Shown here in pieces: positions 23,709-34,155 of a stretch of 64,000 bases of DNA (positions are counted from its first letter, which is position 1; each line of letters starts with the position of its first letter). Source of the stretch: Setoptus koraiensis (taxonomy: Eukaryota > Arthropoda); the NCBI GenBank assembly GCA_048013815.1, contig CM106586.1, forward strand, positions 16,492,001 to 16,556,000, written 5' to 3'. The notes below the pieces were generated by a model that worked only from the letters and a program-made list of their open reading frames with translations, did not search any database and was not told where the DNA came from. Both the position numbers and the translations under genes were made by a program.

Positions 23709-25268
23709 CCCTGAATACTGAACTACGATCAGCGACAGCAGCACCGTTTGCTACTGGTGGCGCAAGTTGCATCATTAGGTCAGCGGCATCTGGCTGGCCG
23801 AGACGCTCTAAACGAGACGACAACGCGCCACGCCAGAGACCTTGACTCGGCCATTAATGACGTCCACGCATGACAGCCGGCCAACAAGCCACTCACCTGT
23901 CGCTGGCTCGCTGCTGGCTGTTCGGCGCCGTGGCCTTCGTGCCCGGGCGGCCCGACCAGCGCCGAGAAAAACTTTTGCGCTGCGTTTGCACACCGACGGC
24001 CGACTGAATCGGCCGACCATCGGCAACTCAATTGAGCCGAACAACGCTAATGGCTGTCCCCTGCTCAATCATCTTTACCATAACTTGCCGCATGAGTCGC
24101 CGTTGTCGGGCGGCGAGCGCGACACTGGCCGTCGTCCTTGTTCGTCGCTGGTCGTCGCTGGCCGGCGTTGGCCGGCGCTGCTGGCCGGCGTTGTCGGACG
24201 GCGCACCGTCCAGCGAGCGACGACACACACAAACTTCCTGCCGAGCTACCCGATGGCCAGCTTGCGCCGGCAGCGGACATTGTCGCCAACTTGTTAGCCA
24301 GCGACCCGCTGCCGACCCGCTGCCACTCGCCGCCGACTGCCACTGACAAGTCGCCGACTGGCCGCTGACCAGTCGCCGGCGAGCGCAAAATATCATCGTT
24401 ACGCAACATATTTTTAGTTTTTAATCGGCGTGCCAGTGGACAGCGCAATCACGACCGGTGTATCACATGCGTCAAGTGGCTGTCAGCCGGCGCTCGCTTC
24501 CTCATGCATCATCTGCGACGGCTCGCATGTTTGCACAAGCCCTCGTATACCGACGCCAGTGTGCGCAACGGTCACTCGCAGGCGAGTCGTCGGCCACTGA
24601 CCAACTGCAGCCGGCAGTGCGAGTAACGGTCGGCGATGTCGATAGTAATTAGCAGCAAGCGCGAAATTAATGAACTGGCCCAGTGGCCACTTCCGAGCTG
24701 CGAATGCGCCGTCATGGCTCTACATGTGAGCAGTCGCTGCCGCTAAGAATTCGCTGCCGATGATATTTCGCAGCTCCGTCGGCAGCGGCGGCAGTCGGCC
24801 GGCGGTTGCGTCACACACACACAACTCGCCGTCTGGGCCGAGCAACCTGATTTACCTGTGCTGGGCGTATGCTGGGCACGCAGCGTCGGCTCGCATCTTG
24901 TTGCTCGCAATAAATGATGAGCCGTCATTCAATAAGCCGAGCGCCGCATAGAGCATGGGTCAGCACAGATTGCAGCAATTTATAACCAGCTCTCTGGCCA
25001 ATTGCTCGTTTGCTGCCACTGCGGCGGCTTAGTGCGCTGCCCAGTGCAGCAACAGGTTGTTCCTGTGAGCTCGCTCTGGCTCTCGAGTGGACAGCTCTGG
25101 CTGTCGAGCGCAACAAGCCAAGAGAGCGAGCGAGCGAGATTTCAAGAGTGAGCCAAGAGACTTACACAAGAGATTTATAAGAGATTTATAAGAGATTTCG
25201 GCCAAGAAATTCAACACGACCATTCTGACGCATTGTCCGTGACCATGAAAAGGCTCGCCATCTTGATA

Positions 25269-25404
25269 TCAATAATAATAATAATAATAACAGCAGCGGT
25301 AATAGTAATAATAATAGTAATAGCGGCAGCGATGGCGCAACAACCACAGCGCCAGTAATAGCAATCGCCCGGGCAGTAATACTAATAATAATATATATAT
25401 ATAA
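25269..25404. repeat. AT-rich (AAT)n/(TA)n microsatellite tract
   Basis: Mixed ataata, agtaat and tatata runs. A TATATAAGG at the 3' end would fit a TATA box but has no supported transcript. Confidence 0.7.
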
Positions 25405-25512
25405 GGCCCGACAGCGTTCATCTTTATCTTGAGCAAACAGCGAGCTGCATCCCTTTTATAGAGAGACACAAACATCGCATGATGCTGCCATTTGAATGGC
25501 GAGCCAATGTTG

Positions 25513-25534
25513 CGAGATGTTAGCTAACATCTCG
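25513..25534. repeat. Perfect 22-bp palindrome without loop
   Basis: The half-site cgagatgttag (25513-25523) is followed immediately by its reverse complement (25524-25534). Confidence 0.92.
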
Positions 25535-25615
25535 TCACACAACAAACCAATCATCGTTGGCTCAGCTACGCCCTGCCCACGTCCATTCACCGGCCGCTCT
25601 CCGGCGTCTCGGGCC

Positions 25616-25702
25616 GTCCGCTCGACTGTCCGCCCGCCGTCCGCTCGACTGTCCGCCCGCCGTCCGCTCGACTGTCCGCCAGCTGTCCGCTCAACTGGCC
25701 GC
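25616..25702. repeat. Minisatellite, 22-bp unit
   Basis: About four copies of gtccgctcgactgtccgccc. A second array of tgcgtcgggttgcgcctcgt follows at 25910-25970. Confidence 0.85.
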
Positions 25703-26537
25703 TCAACAAGTGGCTGCAAACTACCGCAAACCACTCCACTCTACCTACTGAGGTAGCGAGCAGTCGTCCCGGGCCAGAATTGCGGCAGTAGCACACGCAG
25801 TTTAACCCCGCTGCTGTTGCGTCACACCATGCGCCGCAACATCTTCTGCCAGTTACGGCATGCATTGCATTCAATTGGACCCGATCTGATCGCTCGCATT
25901 CAATTCTGCGTCGGGTTGCGCCTCGTTCTGCGTCGGGTTGCGCCTCGTTCTGCGTCGGGTTGCGCCTCGGACTCCGCTCGAATTGCGCGCCGGATTCTGC
26001 CTCGTTCTGCGGCGGATTCTGCAGCGCCTCGAGTGTGCGCTCAATGGCGCACTGGCCGCAGCGAGACAAGGCCAAAGTGTCTCCCAGCCGAACGCACGAT
26101 GGCAGAACAAACAACACTGACCGGCGGACTGTCCAAGTCAAACATATTTGCCTAACTCAATTTGAGCGCTCGTTTCACCTTGTCTGACGCTTGTTTTGCA
26201 TTGTTTTGTTCATGATTGTTTGCATGATTTTGTGCTGACGGTTCGCTGGCCGGCCGTGGCGATTGTTTATTGCATGACAGTTGCCACGTTGCGTAACAGC
26301 GACGTACAGTGGCAACAGTGGGCGAGCGAAAGCCGGCGGCCTCTCGAAGTGAGGCCGCACATCGGCCGACGAGGTCGCCATTGAAACGAGCGCCGCCACA
26401 ACATCATCAGCTATCATATAGTGGCCAATATATGCTAATGTACGACGATACGACACTGGCCAGCGAGTGATGATGCAATGACTGACCAATGCATGATGAT
26501 TTGATGCTGGCCGATGTATGATGGTTGTGGATGCTTC

Positions 26538-26622
26538 GACAGTGAACGGCGGACAGTGGACGGCGGACAGTGGACGGCGGACAGTGGACGGCGGACAGTG
26601 GACGGCGGACAGTGGACGGCGG
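26538..26622. repeat. Minisatellite, 14-bp unit ggcggacagtggac
   Basis: Six near-identical head-to-tail copies. Confidence 0.9.
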
Positions 26623-27649
26623 CAACCCGCAGTAGTCACACACAGGTAGACACACAGCTAGAGACACGGGCGAATGCGAGCGAGACATGACAAAGGAAAT
26701 TATCATCTGCGAATGATATCATGTTATGCTGACCAATGTTATTACATGCGCGCTTGACCACTTTGGCTATTTGCGTTGCCTGGTAATTGAAACGGGATAA
26801 ATTTGGAAATTGCTCGCCAGGCCAAAATGATTTGCCTGGCGATGCTTTGTTCTTTGGCGTGTCACTGGCCTGTCAACTGGCCGACCGCTATCTAGTGGCT
26901 GCTGGTTGCATCTCATACACAACATAATAATAATAATACATGACACATCATGTTACGTCATCATTGTGCATGCCAGTTTTATTGGCTCGCAGCTCGGCCA
27001 GCGGCTTCAATTTGTGTGCACCGTTGCACAATGCACCGTGCACTATGTGACCGTAAACGATGGTGCACAGTCGATGGGGAAAGCCCACTACTGGAGATTG
27101 GCGAGTCGAGCTCACAACTAGACTCAGACAATTACAGTAAAGTGATCGCACAAATGGGCTCATGCAATGGCCGGCATGCACGCCGACGTGATGCAAAAAT
27201 GATATCATCGCGATGTGACCGTATGATGATGAACTTGACTCGGCTGCAACGGCGCAAGGGCAAGCTCGTAGGGCTGTGTGCACCATCGCCGTTGCGTAAT
27301 ATTGCCGCCACTGGCTGTGATTACAGGTGACACATCAGACTATTAGCTGGCCAGTCTGGCCAGCCGATATCATGTACGGGTGTGCACAAACGCTGCTAAA
27401 CAGATAGAGCGCCAGTGAGCGGACTCATTCAGGCATCCCGAACAGTTTGTGTGTTTGTGTGGGACAATCATGATTGTTGGTGGTGCCAATTTGTCGTTGG
27501 TCACTAAACGACAAATTTCTGTCTTGTCTAACTAGCCAGCTCATGTCGGGCCAGTTTATAGCTAGCATGCATTTTAGCGGCCAACTGACAAACTGCCGCT
27601 CGCTAGCCGACATTACTATTGGGCCACTATTGCCATGATGCGCGCCGAT

Positions 27650-27790
27650 ATGATGCAATGATGTGATGCAATGATGTGATGCAATGGTGTGATGCAATGG
27701 TGTGATGCGCTGATCTGGTGCACTGATATGGTGCGCTGATATGGTGCGCTGATATGGTGCACTGATATGGTGCACTGATATGGTGCACTG
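27650..27790. repeat. Two linked minisatellites: gatgcaatgatgt and gatatggtgcact
   Basis: The 12-13-bp unit gatgcaatg(a/g)tgt runs into a second array of ctgatatggtgca units, ending 28 bp before the hairpin at 27819. Confidence 0.85.
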
Positions 27791-27818
27791 CGGCGGAAAA
27801 AGAATCACGAGCTGCCGT

Positions 27819-27859
27819 GAGTTTGCTGCGGTGAGACAGCGTCTCACCGCAGCAAACTC
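27819..27859. repeat. Perfect hairpin, 19-bp arms and 3-nt loop
   Basis: The left arm 27819-27837 begins gagtttgctgcggtg and the right arm 27841-27859 is its exact reverse complement, with loop agc. Confidence 0.93.
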
Positions 27860-28239
27860 GCCCACCGACGAGCCCATTGATCATTGATGAAAGTCTCCGA
27901 CGGGCTCCGCTTGTGGAGCGTTCCGATCCGGATCGTCTGCTGGCGGCTGGCGGCTGTAGCTCGGCGTCGTCCCAGAGTCCAGACCAGAGTCCAGACCAGA
28001 CGGCCAGACGGGGATGCGGCCGACAATTAATCAATGGAACGGGCCGATTGTCGTTGTTGTTTGCGCGGCCGGCCGCCAGTTCACGGTCAGTGTGCATTGT
28101 CTCGGCGCTGTTAGCAAGACAACCTGTTAGCAAGGCAACCTGTTAGCGAGCTTTGTCGTTGCCGGCCACAACAATGCAGCAACAGCCCCAACAACGACAT
28201 ACATCACCAGCACGATCGCACGCATCAGAACGCTGCCTC

Positions 28240-28300
28240 GACAACCGATCCACTGCCGACAACCGATCCACCGCCGACAACCGATCCACCGCCGACAACA
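28240..28300. repeat. Minisatellite, 18-bp unit acaaccgatccaccgccg
   Basis: Three copies plus a partial one. Confidence 0.85.
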
Positions 28301-28599
28301 ATCGATGGCCAGTATGCCAGACGCAAGCTTGTAAATGAAAGTTTCGGCTGGCCGGCTCGTCGACTCGGGCTCGTTGAGCGACCGGCCGAATGGATGCGTT
28401 GGCCAGACCGTCGCTTTCAGATTGGCCATACTGTGGCCAATTCCATAGTGCCGGCGCGCCACAATGCCACCGATCTCGTGTTGCGCAATGGCGGCAACCT
28501 GTTCGGCGTGGTCGGCGCTGTCGCGCATTCGATTGCGTTGCGTAACTGGGGACAAATCTCGTTCTCACTTGGCCACTTGTCTTGCTTCATTGCGCAATG

Positions 28600-28712
28600 C
28601 CACAACACAACAGCACAACAACACAACAGCACATCATCACGGCACAACAACACACCACAACAAGACAACAACAAGACAACAACGCGACACAACAACGCGA
28701 CACGACACGGCT
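28600..28712. repeat. CACAACAA-rich simple repeat
   Basis: Irregular cacaacaa/gacaacaa run on the plus strand. Confidence 0.7.
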
Positions 28713-29133
28713 CAACGAGGCAACAGGCACAGAAAACAAATGCCAGAGCGACGACATGAGACATGGATAGGCCCAGACGCAGTGAAAAGTGCAAATGACA
28801 CACACGGCATTAACATGCTAGTTCAATCACCTTGATGACCAGTCGGAGTCAATGACCAGCGGCGCCAATTAGTCGCGGTGGCAAAGTTGCGCATAAGTGG
28901 CACTTGTTTGATATCTCTCTCTCCCTCTGTCTTGCCAGTGGCTTGCCGGTGGCTTGCCAGTGTTGTGGCACACTGCAAATACTATCACTGAACTGTATGG
29001 TTGTGTCATCTCTCGTCATGGCATGGCCACTGACACTCGAGTATCATACGAGTCGTATGGCCAAAAACAATGACACAATGCTGTTGCGGTGAGCTAAATT
29101 AGCATAGGCCGGCTGTCGGAGTTGTGCTGTGGC

Positions 29134-29175
29134 GGCAAATTGCGCCGCCACAACGCGACGACGGCGCAATTTGCC
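29134..29175. repeat. Inverted repeat, 13-bp arms
   Basis: ggcaaattgcgcc (29134-29146) pairs with ggcgcaatttgcc (29163-29175) across 16 nt. A competing 9-bp hairpin (tgtggcggc / gccgccaca) shares the left arm. Confidence 0.85.
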
Positions 29176-29401
29176 CGGCAAGCCACTGGCCAGCCAGATT
29201 TGGGTTAAACCAATCGATGCAGATTCACTCGCTGTGAGCAGCCACATTTCACACTCTTGCGAGCCACATGTCGCTCTCGGTGTGAGAGAGAATGTTTTTG
29301 CTGACAACTGTCACGAAAGCTGTCATCACGTACGGTGCACCGTTACATGACAGTTGCGAGTGCAACAGTGTCAAACAACGACATCTCGGCCGGCACGATA
29401 T

Positions 29402-29500
29402 GTATAAATAAGCGCAGGTAATTTGTATTTGTGGCGCACACACACACTGTTGCCACTTGCAACAAATTCCGATACTTGCATTTGCATGCTCAGGTGAGCT
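29402..29500 (+). promoter_or_regulatory. Candidate TATA promoter with 5' non-coding exon and splice donor
   Basis: TATAAATA at about 29403 is followed about 90 bp later by CAG|GTGAGC (29492-29500), a complete donor consensus on the VAMP strand. Together they could form a first non-coding exon of the VAMP gene 2.3 kb downstream, which has AG acceptors shortly before its ATG. This is inference from motifs only. The same 9-mer recurs in this DNA without such a context. Confidence 0.25.
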
Positions 29501-29539
29501 CTCAATTCGTCGCTCTCTCGCTTTCTCAGGCAACGGCGG

Positions 29540-29655
29540 CCAGCGACAGGCAACAGCGACAGGCAACAGCGACGGACAACAGCGACAGGCAACAGCGACA
29601 GGCAACAGCGACGGACAACGGCGACAGGCAACAGCGACGGACAACGGCGGGCAGA
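29540..29655. repeat. Minisatellite, 12-bp unit caacagcgacag
   Basis: About nine copies of caacagcgac(a/g)g, just after the candidate donor at 29492. Confidence 0.85.
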
Positions 29656-31820
29656 GACGGGACAGGAGAAACATTTACATAGGCGACAGTGAACTCGCAA
29701 CTCATCCTCGACAGAAAGAGAGAATGCTCATGCTGCCAACAGCGACAGAGACAATGTTTATAATTCGAACAGGGCCAGAGACAATGTTTGTTGTTGGATC
29801 GGAGAGAACATGCTCATGTTGTGCCCGAGATGCTCGAACGCAACAGCCCAAACATTACAAGTTGCATAGTTGGAGATCATAAGCAAAAAAGTCGCTTGCG
29901 CTACATGTGCAGCCAGTGCCAGTTCGTAGCAAGCTAATTATAGTCTATAGATGTCATGATGATAGCGAGCCTTTATGCAACATTGATCAGCGCCAACATC
30001 AATTGCCGACGATTCGGCCGATCGCATTGAGCCGCCGAAAGTAACGGTCTAGTTTCGGCACTGACAAGCCAAAACATAAACAGCTCTCCCTTGCTGTCTT
30101 TGTCTATGACAATGATCTTGAACAACAGCTTAGACAAATCAACAATGCAGCCAGAGCAATTTCGAGCACACGATGATGCCTTCTTTGCATGAAGCGAAGC
30201 CTGCTAGAGCCAGGCATCAACTGGAGCTGCAACTCACGCTGCAGCTTCGATTGACCAGTCAAGGCTTCTGATGTTTGATTGGCACCTGAATGGAGAGCCG
30301 TTACAATTATGTTGGCCAAATCATGCGCACAATTATGTCGTTCTCTTTTTGCCCGTCGTACCTTTATTATGCACACTGTCGGCCCATTGCGCCCGGGCCA
30401 CAATGAAACCGAACAGGCCGAACCTTCGGCTTGAAGGAGCCGAACAGGCCGAACAGGCCGAAGAACGGCAAAGAAAAAAGTGAAACAGCCACCCATCACT
30501 ATTGGGCAACGGTTGCTGTTTTTCAATAAACAAATAGGTCCAATCGGCCGATTGATGTGACAATTTCGCGTACATGTAGATCGATCAGGCTACTTCTATT
30601 TATACATTACATGTGTGAGTGGCGGCCGTTGGAAAAATGAAATTGCAACTTGCCCCAATTGCCAGTTGCAGCCAGTTTCGCGAATCTCGGCGGCCAAACA
30701 GCGCCACCGAAATTGACCAATCCGACGCAGCTTGCAAAGAGTGGCCGAACTCTGGCGATCAACTTGCGTTTCGCCCCCGACAAAAGTTTCCAGTCGCAAG
30801 TGACTTGTCAAAAGTTAAGGGTCACAAAAGTGACTTGTCAGAAGTTGAGATAGTTTGTCAAACTCAGTTTGAGATTGTTTTGATTTTGGCGCTGCCCTCT
30901 CTTGCGGTGCGGCTCCGATTTGCGCAGCCGCAAACGGGAGCTGGCCCGCGCAAATAGGCCACCGGCATGATCAACGAAGCACTGCTCTAGAGCCCAGATA
31001 TTGCCCCCTTGTTATTGTGGGCGCCCCACTTCACATTGTTCGATGCCCATAGAATTTCTGCGCGTAAATTCATTCGGTGTGCGCGTCGCGCAATGGTTCA
31101 CAATGCTTGTTCGATCTGGCCAGCGAGCCTCTGCTGGGCCCCAGCTCGCCAGGATCTCACCAGGGGGCACCGGTGGGCTCACAAGGTAACCTGAGGTTGG
31201 AGTGGCCCGCAATCTCGGGCCTCCATTGCGCAATGTTCGACGATTATCTTATCTCCGTATTTGTCGTTATCAGGGGCATACGCAATCAATTTGTGCGTTT
31301 GTGTGTCTGCCAAAATAACTGACCCTACGTGCAGGTCTGTTTGTTTATTCGTTTGTTTGTTTGTGTGTGCGTGCGTGTGTGCGTTCTTACGCGCACCTCG
31401 CGCGTATGGTAGCACGTACCGCGAGAATCCGAAAAATGCACTATTGATCCTGTGAATAGAAAAACGATATCCACACGTGAAGGGGGATACGAACGCGTGC
31501 AAGCCAGTTCAGTGGCGCGGCTTATACCCCCTGCGCAAACTTTGGGCAACATTCGCTGTAGGTCGCGCGTATGGCACCTGGCACCGATATCAATCAATCC
31601 GTCATTGTCCCGTCTTGCCGTTATCGCCATATTTTATTTGCATAATCGTCGTTATGCTATGTTTAATATATATTTGATATAATAATCACCCCCCAGAGTG
31701 TGTGACCACACATTCACCCAATACTACACTAGTCAAAGTTATTCACAAAGTCATTGTTACTATTAGCATCATCATTTAGCTACCCAGCATTTTGCGACAT
31801 ATTCAATATCGTTGGCCACT

Positions 31821-32135
31821 ATGAGCTCCAATCAGCCAAGCAGTATGGGCGAGGCCAATGCCCAACAGAAGCAGGCCGCCTCGAAGAAATTGCAACAGAC
31901 ACAAGCGCAAGTGGACGAGGTGGTGGGCATCATGAAAACCAATGTTGAAAAGGTGCTCGAGAGAGATCAAAAATTGTCAGAACTGGATGACAGGGCGGAC
32001 GCTCTTCAGCAGGGAGCCTCTCAGTTCGAGCAACAAGCGGGCAAACTGAAGCGAAAATATTGGTGGAAGGATTGTAAGATGATGATTATAATGGCCGTCA
32101 TTGTGATCGTCCTATTACTTTGGTTTCTCTACTGA
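31821..32135 (+). CDS. VAMP: Synaptobrevin/VAMP R-SNARE, 104 aa, single exon
   Basis: This vesicle R-SNARE pairs with syntaxin and SNAP-25 type Q-SNAREs to drive exocytic fusion. The ATG at 31821 (MSSNQPSS) follows a short leader. An upstream TTG in frame is not a credible start. A short variable N-terminus precedes an intact SNARE motif (about 22-80), including [12 protein letters not shown], then [18 protein letters not shown] with the zero-layer Arg at residue 48. The membrane-proximal KRKYWWK (77-83) precedes the C-terminal tail anchor (about 86-104, [16 protein letters not shown]), which leaves almost no luminal tail. The length is close to VAMP2/n-Syb (about 116). The AT-rich gene borders a very different GC-rich block upstream. 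Whether it is the neuronal or the ubiquitous paralogue cannot be told. Confidence 0.95.
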   Translation: MSSNQPSSMGEANAQQKQAASKKLQQTQAQVDEVVGIMKTNVEKVLERDQKLSELDDRADALQQGASQFEQQAGKLKRKYWWKDCKMMIIMAVIVIVLLLWFLY

Positions 32136-32577
32136 TCCCAACGCCACTACCTCTACCACTATCCATGCCCAATCACTTTAACATTATGTCCCGGCCCAAT
32201 ACTATTGTCTCTAAATAAACTAATCGAAGATGAAGTGAGGCTGCTTATAGATTTTTTTTGACAGCGAAAAGGGAGAGAGAGAGAGAAAGAGAGAGAGGGG
32301 AGAAGAGAGAGGTCCCACATGAACAATACTTGTTTAACAGCACTCACAAATATCAACGGGAGACAAACATAAATCTCACTCTAGTCAAGGGAACACACAC
32401 ATCCACACAAACAAACAAGCAAACACTGTTATATCAATGACAATACATCTCCAACACTCTCAACGAGGGTCACACGCAACAAATCAAGAATTTAGGATCC
32501 ATCTTTTATTATTGCTATTATTATTAATTTCACACTATTGATATTTATATTATATCACTTTAGGATCTGGGTATGAC
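32136..32577. other. VAMP 3' UTR, GA-rich microsatellite and LIPT2 leader
   Basis: A GA-rich tract at about 32267-32311 is followed by AT-rich leader sequence. A pyrimidine/AT stretch ending tttag at about 32562 could be a 5' UTR splice acceptor. A two-codon upstream ORF overlaps the LIPT2 start (see findings). Confidence 0.5.
32214..32219 (+). terminator. Polyadenylation signal AATAAA for VAMP
   Basis: AATAAA 79 nt after the VAMP stop codon. Confidence 0.6.
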
Positions 32578-33357
32578 ATGAAACCTCTCGTTAATTTGTA
32601 TAAGATTGGTCGATCGCCATACGATAAAGTGTTAAAAATACAAAACCATTTATCCAATACCCTTAAACAAACTCTATATCCACCACATGACCGCACGAAA
32701 CCTCTCAATGTTGATCCTTCCAGCAGTAGCGGCACATTGATACTTGTCGAACATGATCCAGTATACACGATCGGTCTGAGAACAAAATCATATGATGTCG
32801 ACTATGAATTGAAACTACGTGAAACATTACAGCAACACAATGTGAAAGCCGATTTTGTAAGAACCAGCCGCGGAGGATTGATCACTTTTCATGGACCAGG
32901 CCAGTTTGTCGCGTATCCTATTATACACATGAGCCAATTCAGTAGGGTCAACAAAAGTATTAAATCATATGTCAGGTTATTAGAAAATACCATCATAGCC
33001 TCATTGGATACATTGGGTCTTAAGGGAGCCCACACTATCAATGAGTATCCAGGAATATGGTTCGATAAGGAGAGAAAGGTGGCGTTTGTAGGCATCAATT
33101 GTAACCGTCATGTAACTATGCATGGTATTTCAATTAATTGCGATTGTGATCTCTCTTGGTTTGATCATATAGTGAGCTGTGGAATCGAGGATAAAAAAAT
33201 TACGTCAATCCAACACGAGTTATCCACTACCAAAGCCAGATTCTCTTCATCCAAGATCAACGATACTAATAACGGATTTTCTTCTCAATTGGTCGAACAG
33301 GTAGCACGGGTGTTTACCAAGTCATTTGAGTATCATTTTGATTGTATATTACGATAG
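32578..33357 (+). CDS. LIPT2: Octanoyl-[acyl-carrier protein] transferase, mitochondrial LIPT2/LipB type, 259 aa
   Basis: LIPT2 moves octanoate from mitochondrial ACP to the H protein of the glycine cleavage system, the first step of lipoate synthesis. The family marks are present in order: EHDPVYTIGLR (substrate pocket), RGGLITFHGPGQ at about 99-110 (the conserved His), KVAFVGIN with the conserved Lys at about 166, MHGISIN, and SCGI with the catalytic Cys at about 200. The length fits LipB proteins with a short N-terminal extension. No strong mitochondrial presequence is obvious beyond the basic start (MKPLVNLYKIGRSPYDK). There are no introns in the coding part. The neighbour TRUB2 also acts in mitochondria. 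A decayed TRUB2 copy starts about 12 bp after the stop, so the normal 3' UTR may have been replaced. Confidence 0.94.
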   Translation: MKPLVNLYKIGRSPYDKVLKIQNHLSNTLKQTLYPPHDRTKPLNVDPSSSSGTLILVEHDPVYTIGLRTKSYDVDYELKLRETLQQHNVKADFVRTSRGGLITFHGPGQFVAYPIIHMSQFSRVNKSIKSYVRLLENTIIASLDTLGLKGAHTINEYPGIWFDKERKVAFVGINCNRHVTMHGISINCDCDLSWFDHIVSCGIEDKKITSIQHELSTTKARFSSSKINDTNNGFSSQLVEQVARVFTKSFEYHFDCILR

Positions 33358-33360
33358 ACT

Positions 33361-33805
33361 ATGAGTTCCAGTCTTTTTCAACAAGACAATTGCGGGCGTT
33401 GTGACGACCGAAACTCACCCTCCTGATACCTATACGATAGGCTTTAATTTTCAACATATCAGTTAGACCATTGATGATCTCCGGGAAGAAAAATTGTGTC
33501 TCATTGATCACGCTAACCTCTAGAGTAAAGTCTGGCGGTAAACATTGCAATCTAGATGATTGCGACATCATCATAAAGCTCCTGACTTCCAATGTTTATA
33601 CATGATTCACTGAACAGTTTTTTGTCCCCTCCAATCTGAATTGTTGCGAGCGCTTTATTTACTCCGGCCATTTATACATGCCGGTATGTGACTTTGTCAA
33701 TGATCTTTCCATCGAGTAGTCTGCTGTTTGTCTCAAATCCGAGACGTACTTTGATACACCTTAGTCTAATCTCTATCCCGCATATTTGGCTCCATTGAAC
33801 ATGTC
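33361..33805 (-). pseudogene. Inverted partial TRUB2 pseudogene, copy 1
   Basis: Read on minus, this aligns with TRUB2 codons from about NGANY through CLVEKDWN. Recognisable pieces are DFTLEVSV, FPEIING and IRRVSFGRHN. It has an in-frame stop after YRHV, a 32-nt deletion matching TRUB2 34749-34780, a second deletion of about 9 nt just after, and other small gaps. Homology stops sharply about 12 bp beyond the LIPT2 stop codon. The source is the TRUB2 gene about 0.8 kb away in the opposite orientation. Confidence 0.9.
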
Positions 33806-34155
33806 AGACATTGAGAACAAGCATTCGCAAGAACTCGAGAAAAAACAGGTCGTGATGTGGGGGAGAGAAGAAGAAAAAGTTTGGTATTTTTGGTGTTCAG
33901 GTCCTAGCTAGTGTGAGGATTTTTAAGGGATTCAATCGGTAATAAGTGCGATCTGACAAGTGAGAAACTTGTGAGAAACACACCACGCTCGCGAGTACTA
34001 GACTGCCAGTGTTAGTGCAACAAGAGAACGAGCGAGGTAAACAAAACACATGTGTAGTACTTGTAAATGCTATGGCACCATGTGCTTCTCGAAAAATCAA
34101 ATGTGACAAAATTGCATTTTCTAGTTCGTCTTGAACCAAAATCTCCCCATTTTCC
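33806..34155. other. TRUB2 upstream region
   Basis: AT-rich leader or promoter DNA with no gene. Possible 5' UTR splice signals are present (ttttctag at about 34125), but no frame-supporting evidence. Confidence 0.5.

Larger units (their letters stand above)
16306..31740. other. 15 kb gene-free, GC-rich, repeat- and hairpin-rich block between divergent genes
   Basis: Lies between the 5' end of the SEA/EGF gene (minus) and VAMP (plus), so it should carry the promoters and perhaps 5' non-coding exons of both. No open frame matches a protein family. The long overlapping frames reflect low-complexity composition. The block holds minisatellites, CA/GT microsatellites, several perfect short-loop inverted repeats, and five CAGGTGAGC-type 9-mers counting both strands. 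Individual elements are listed separately. Confidence 0.65.

Noticed and set aside
16306-31740. Transposon, retroelement or tRNA genes in the large block
   Set aside because: No reverse transcriptase, transposase or long terminal repeats were recognised, and no tRNA T-loop (GGTTCRANNCC) with matching arms was found by eye.
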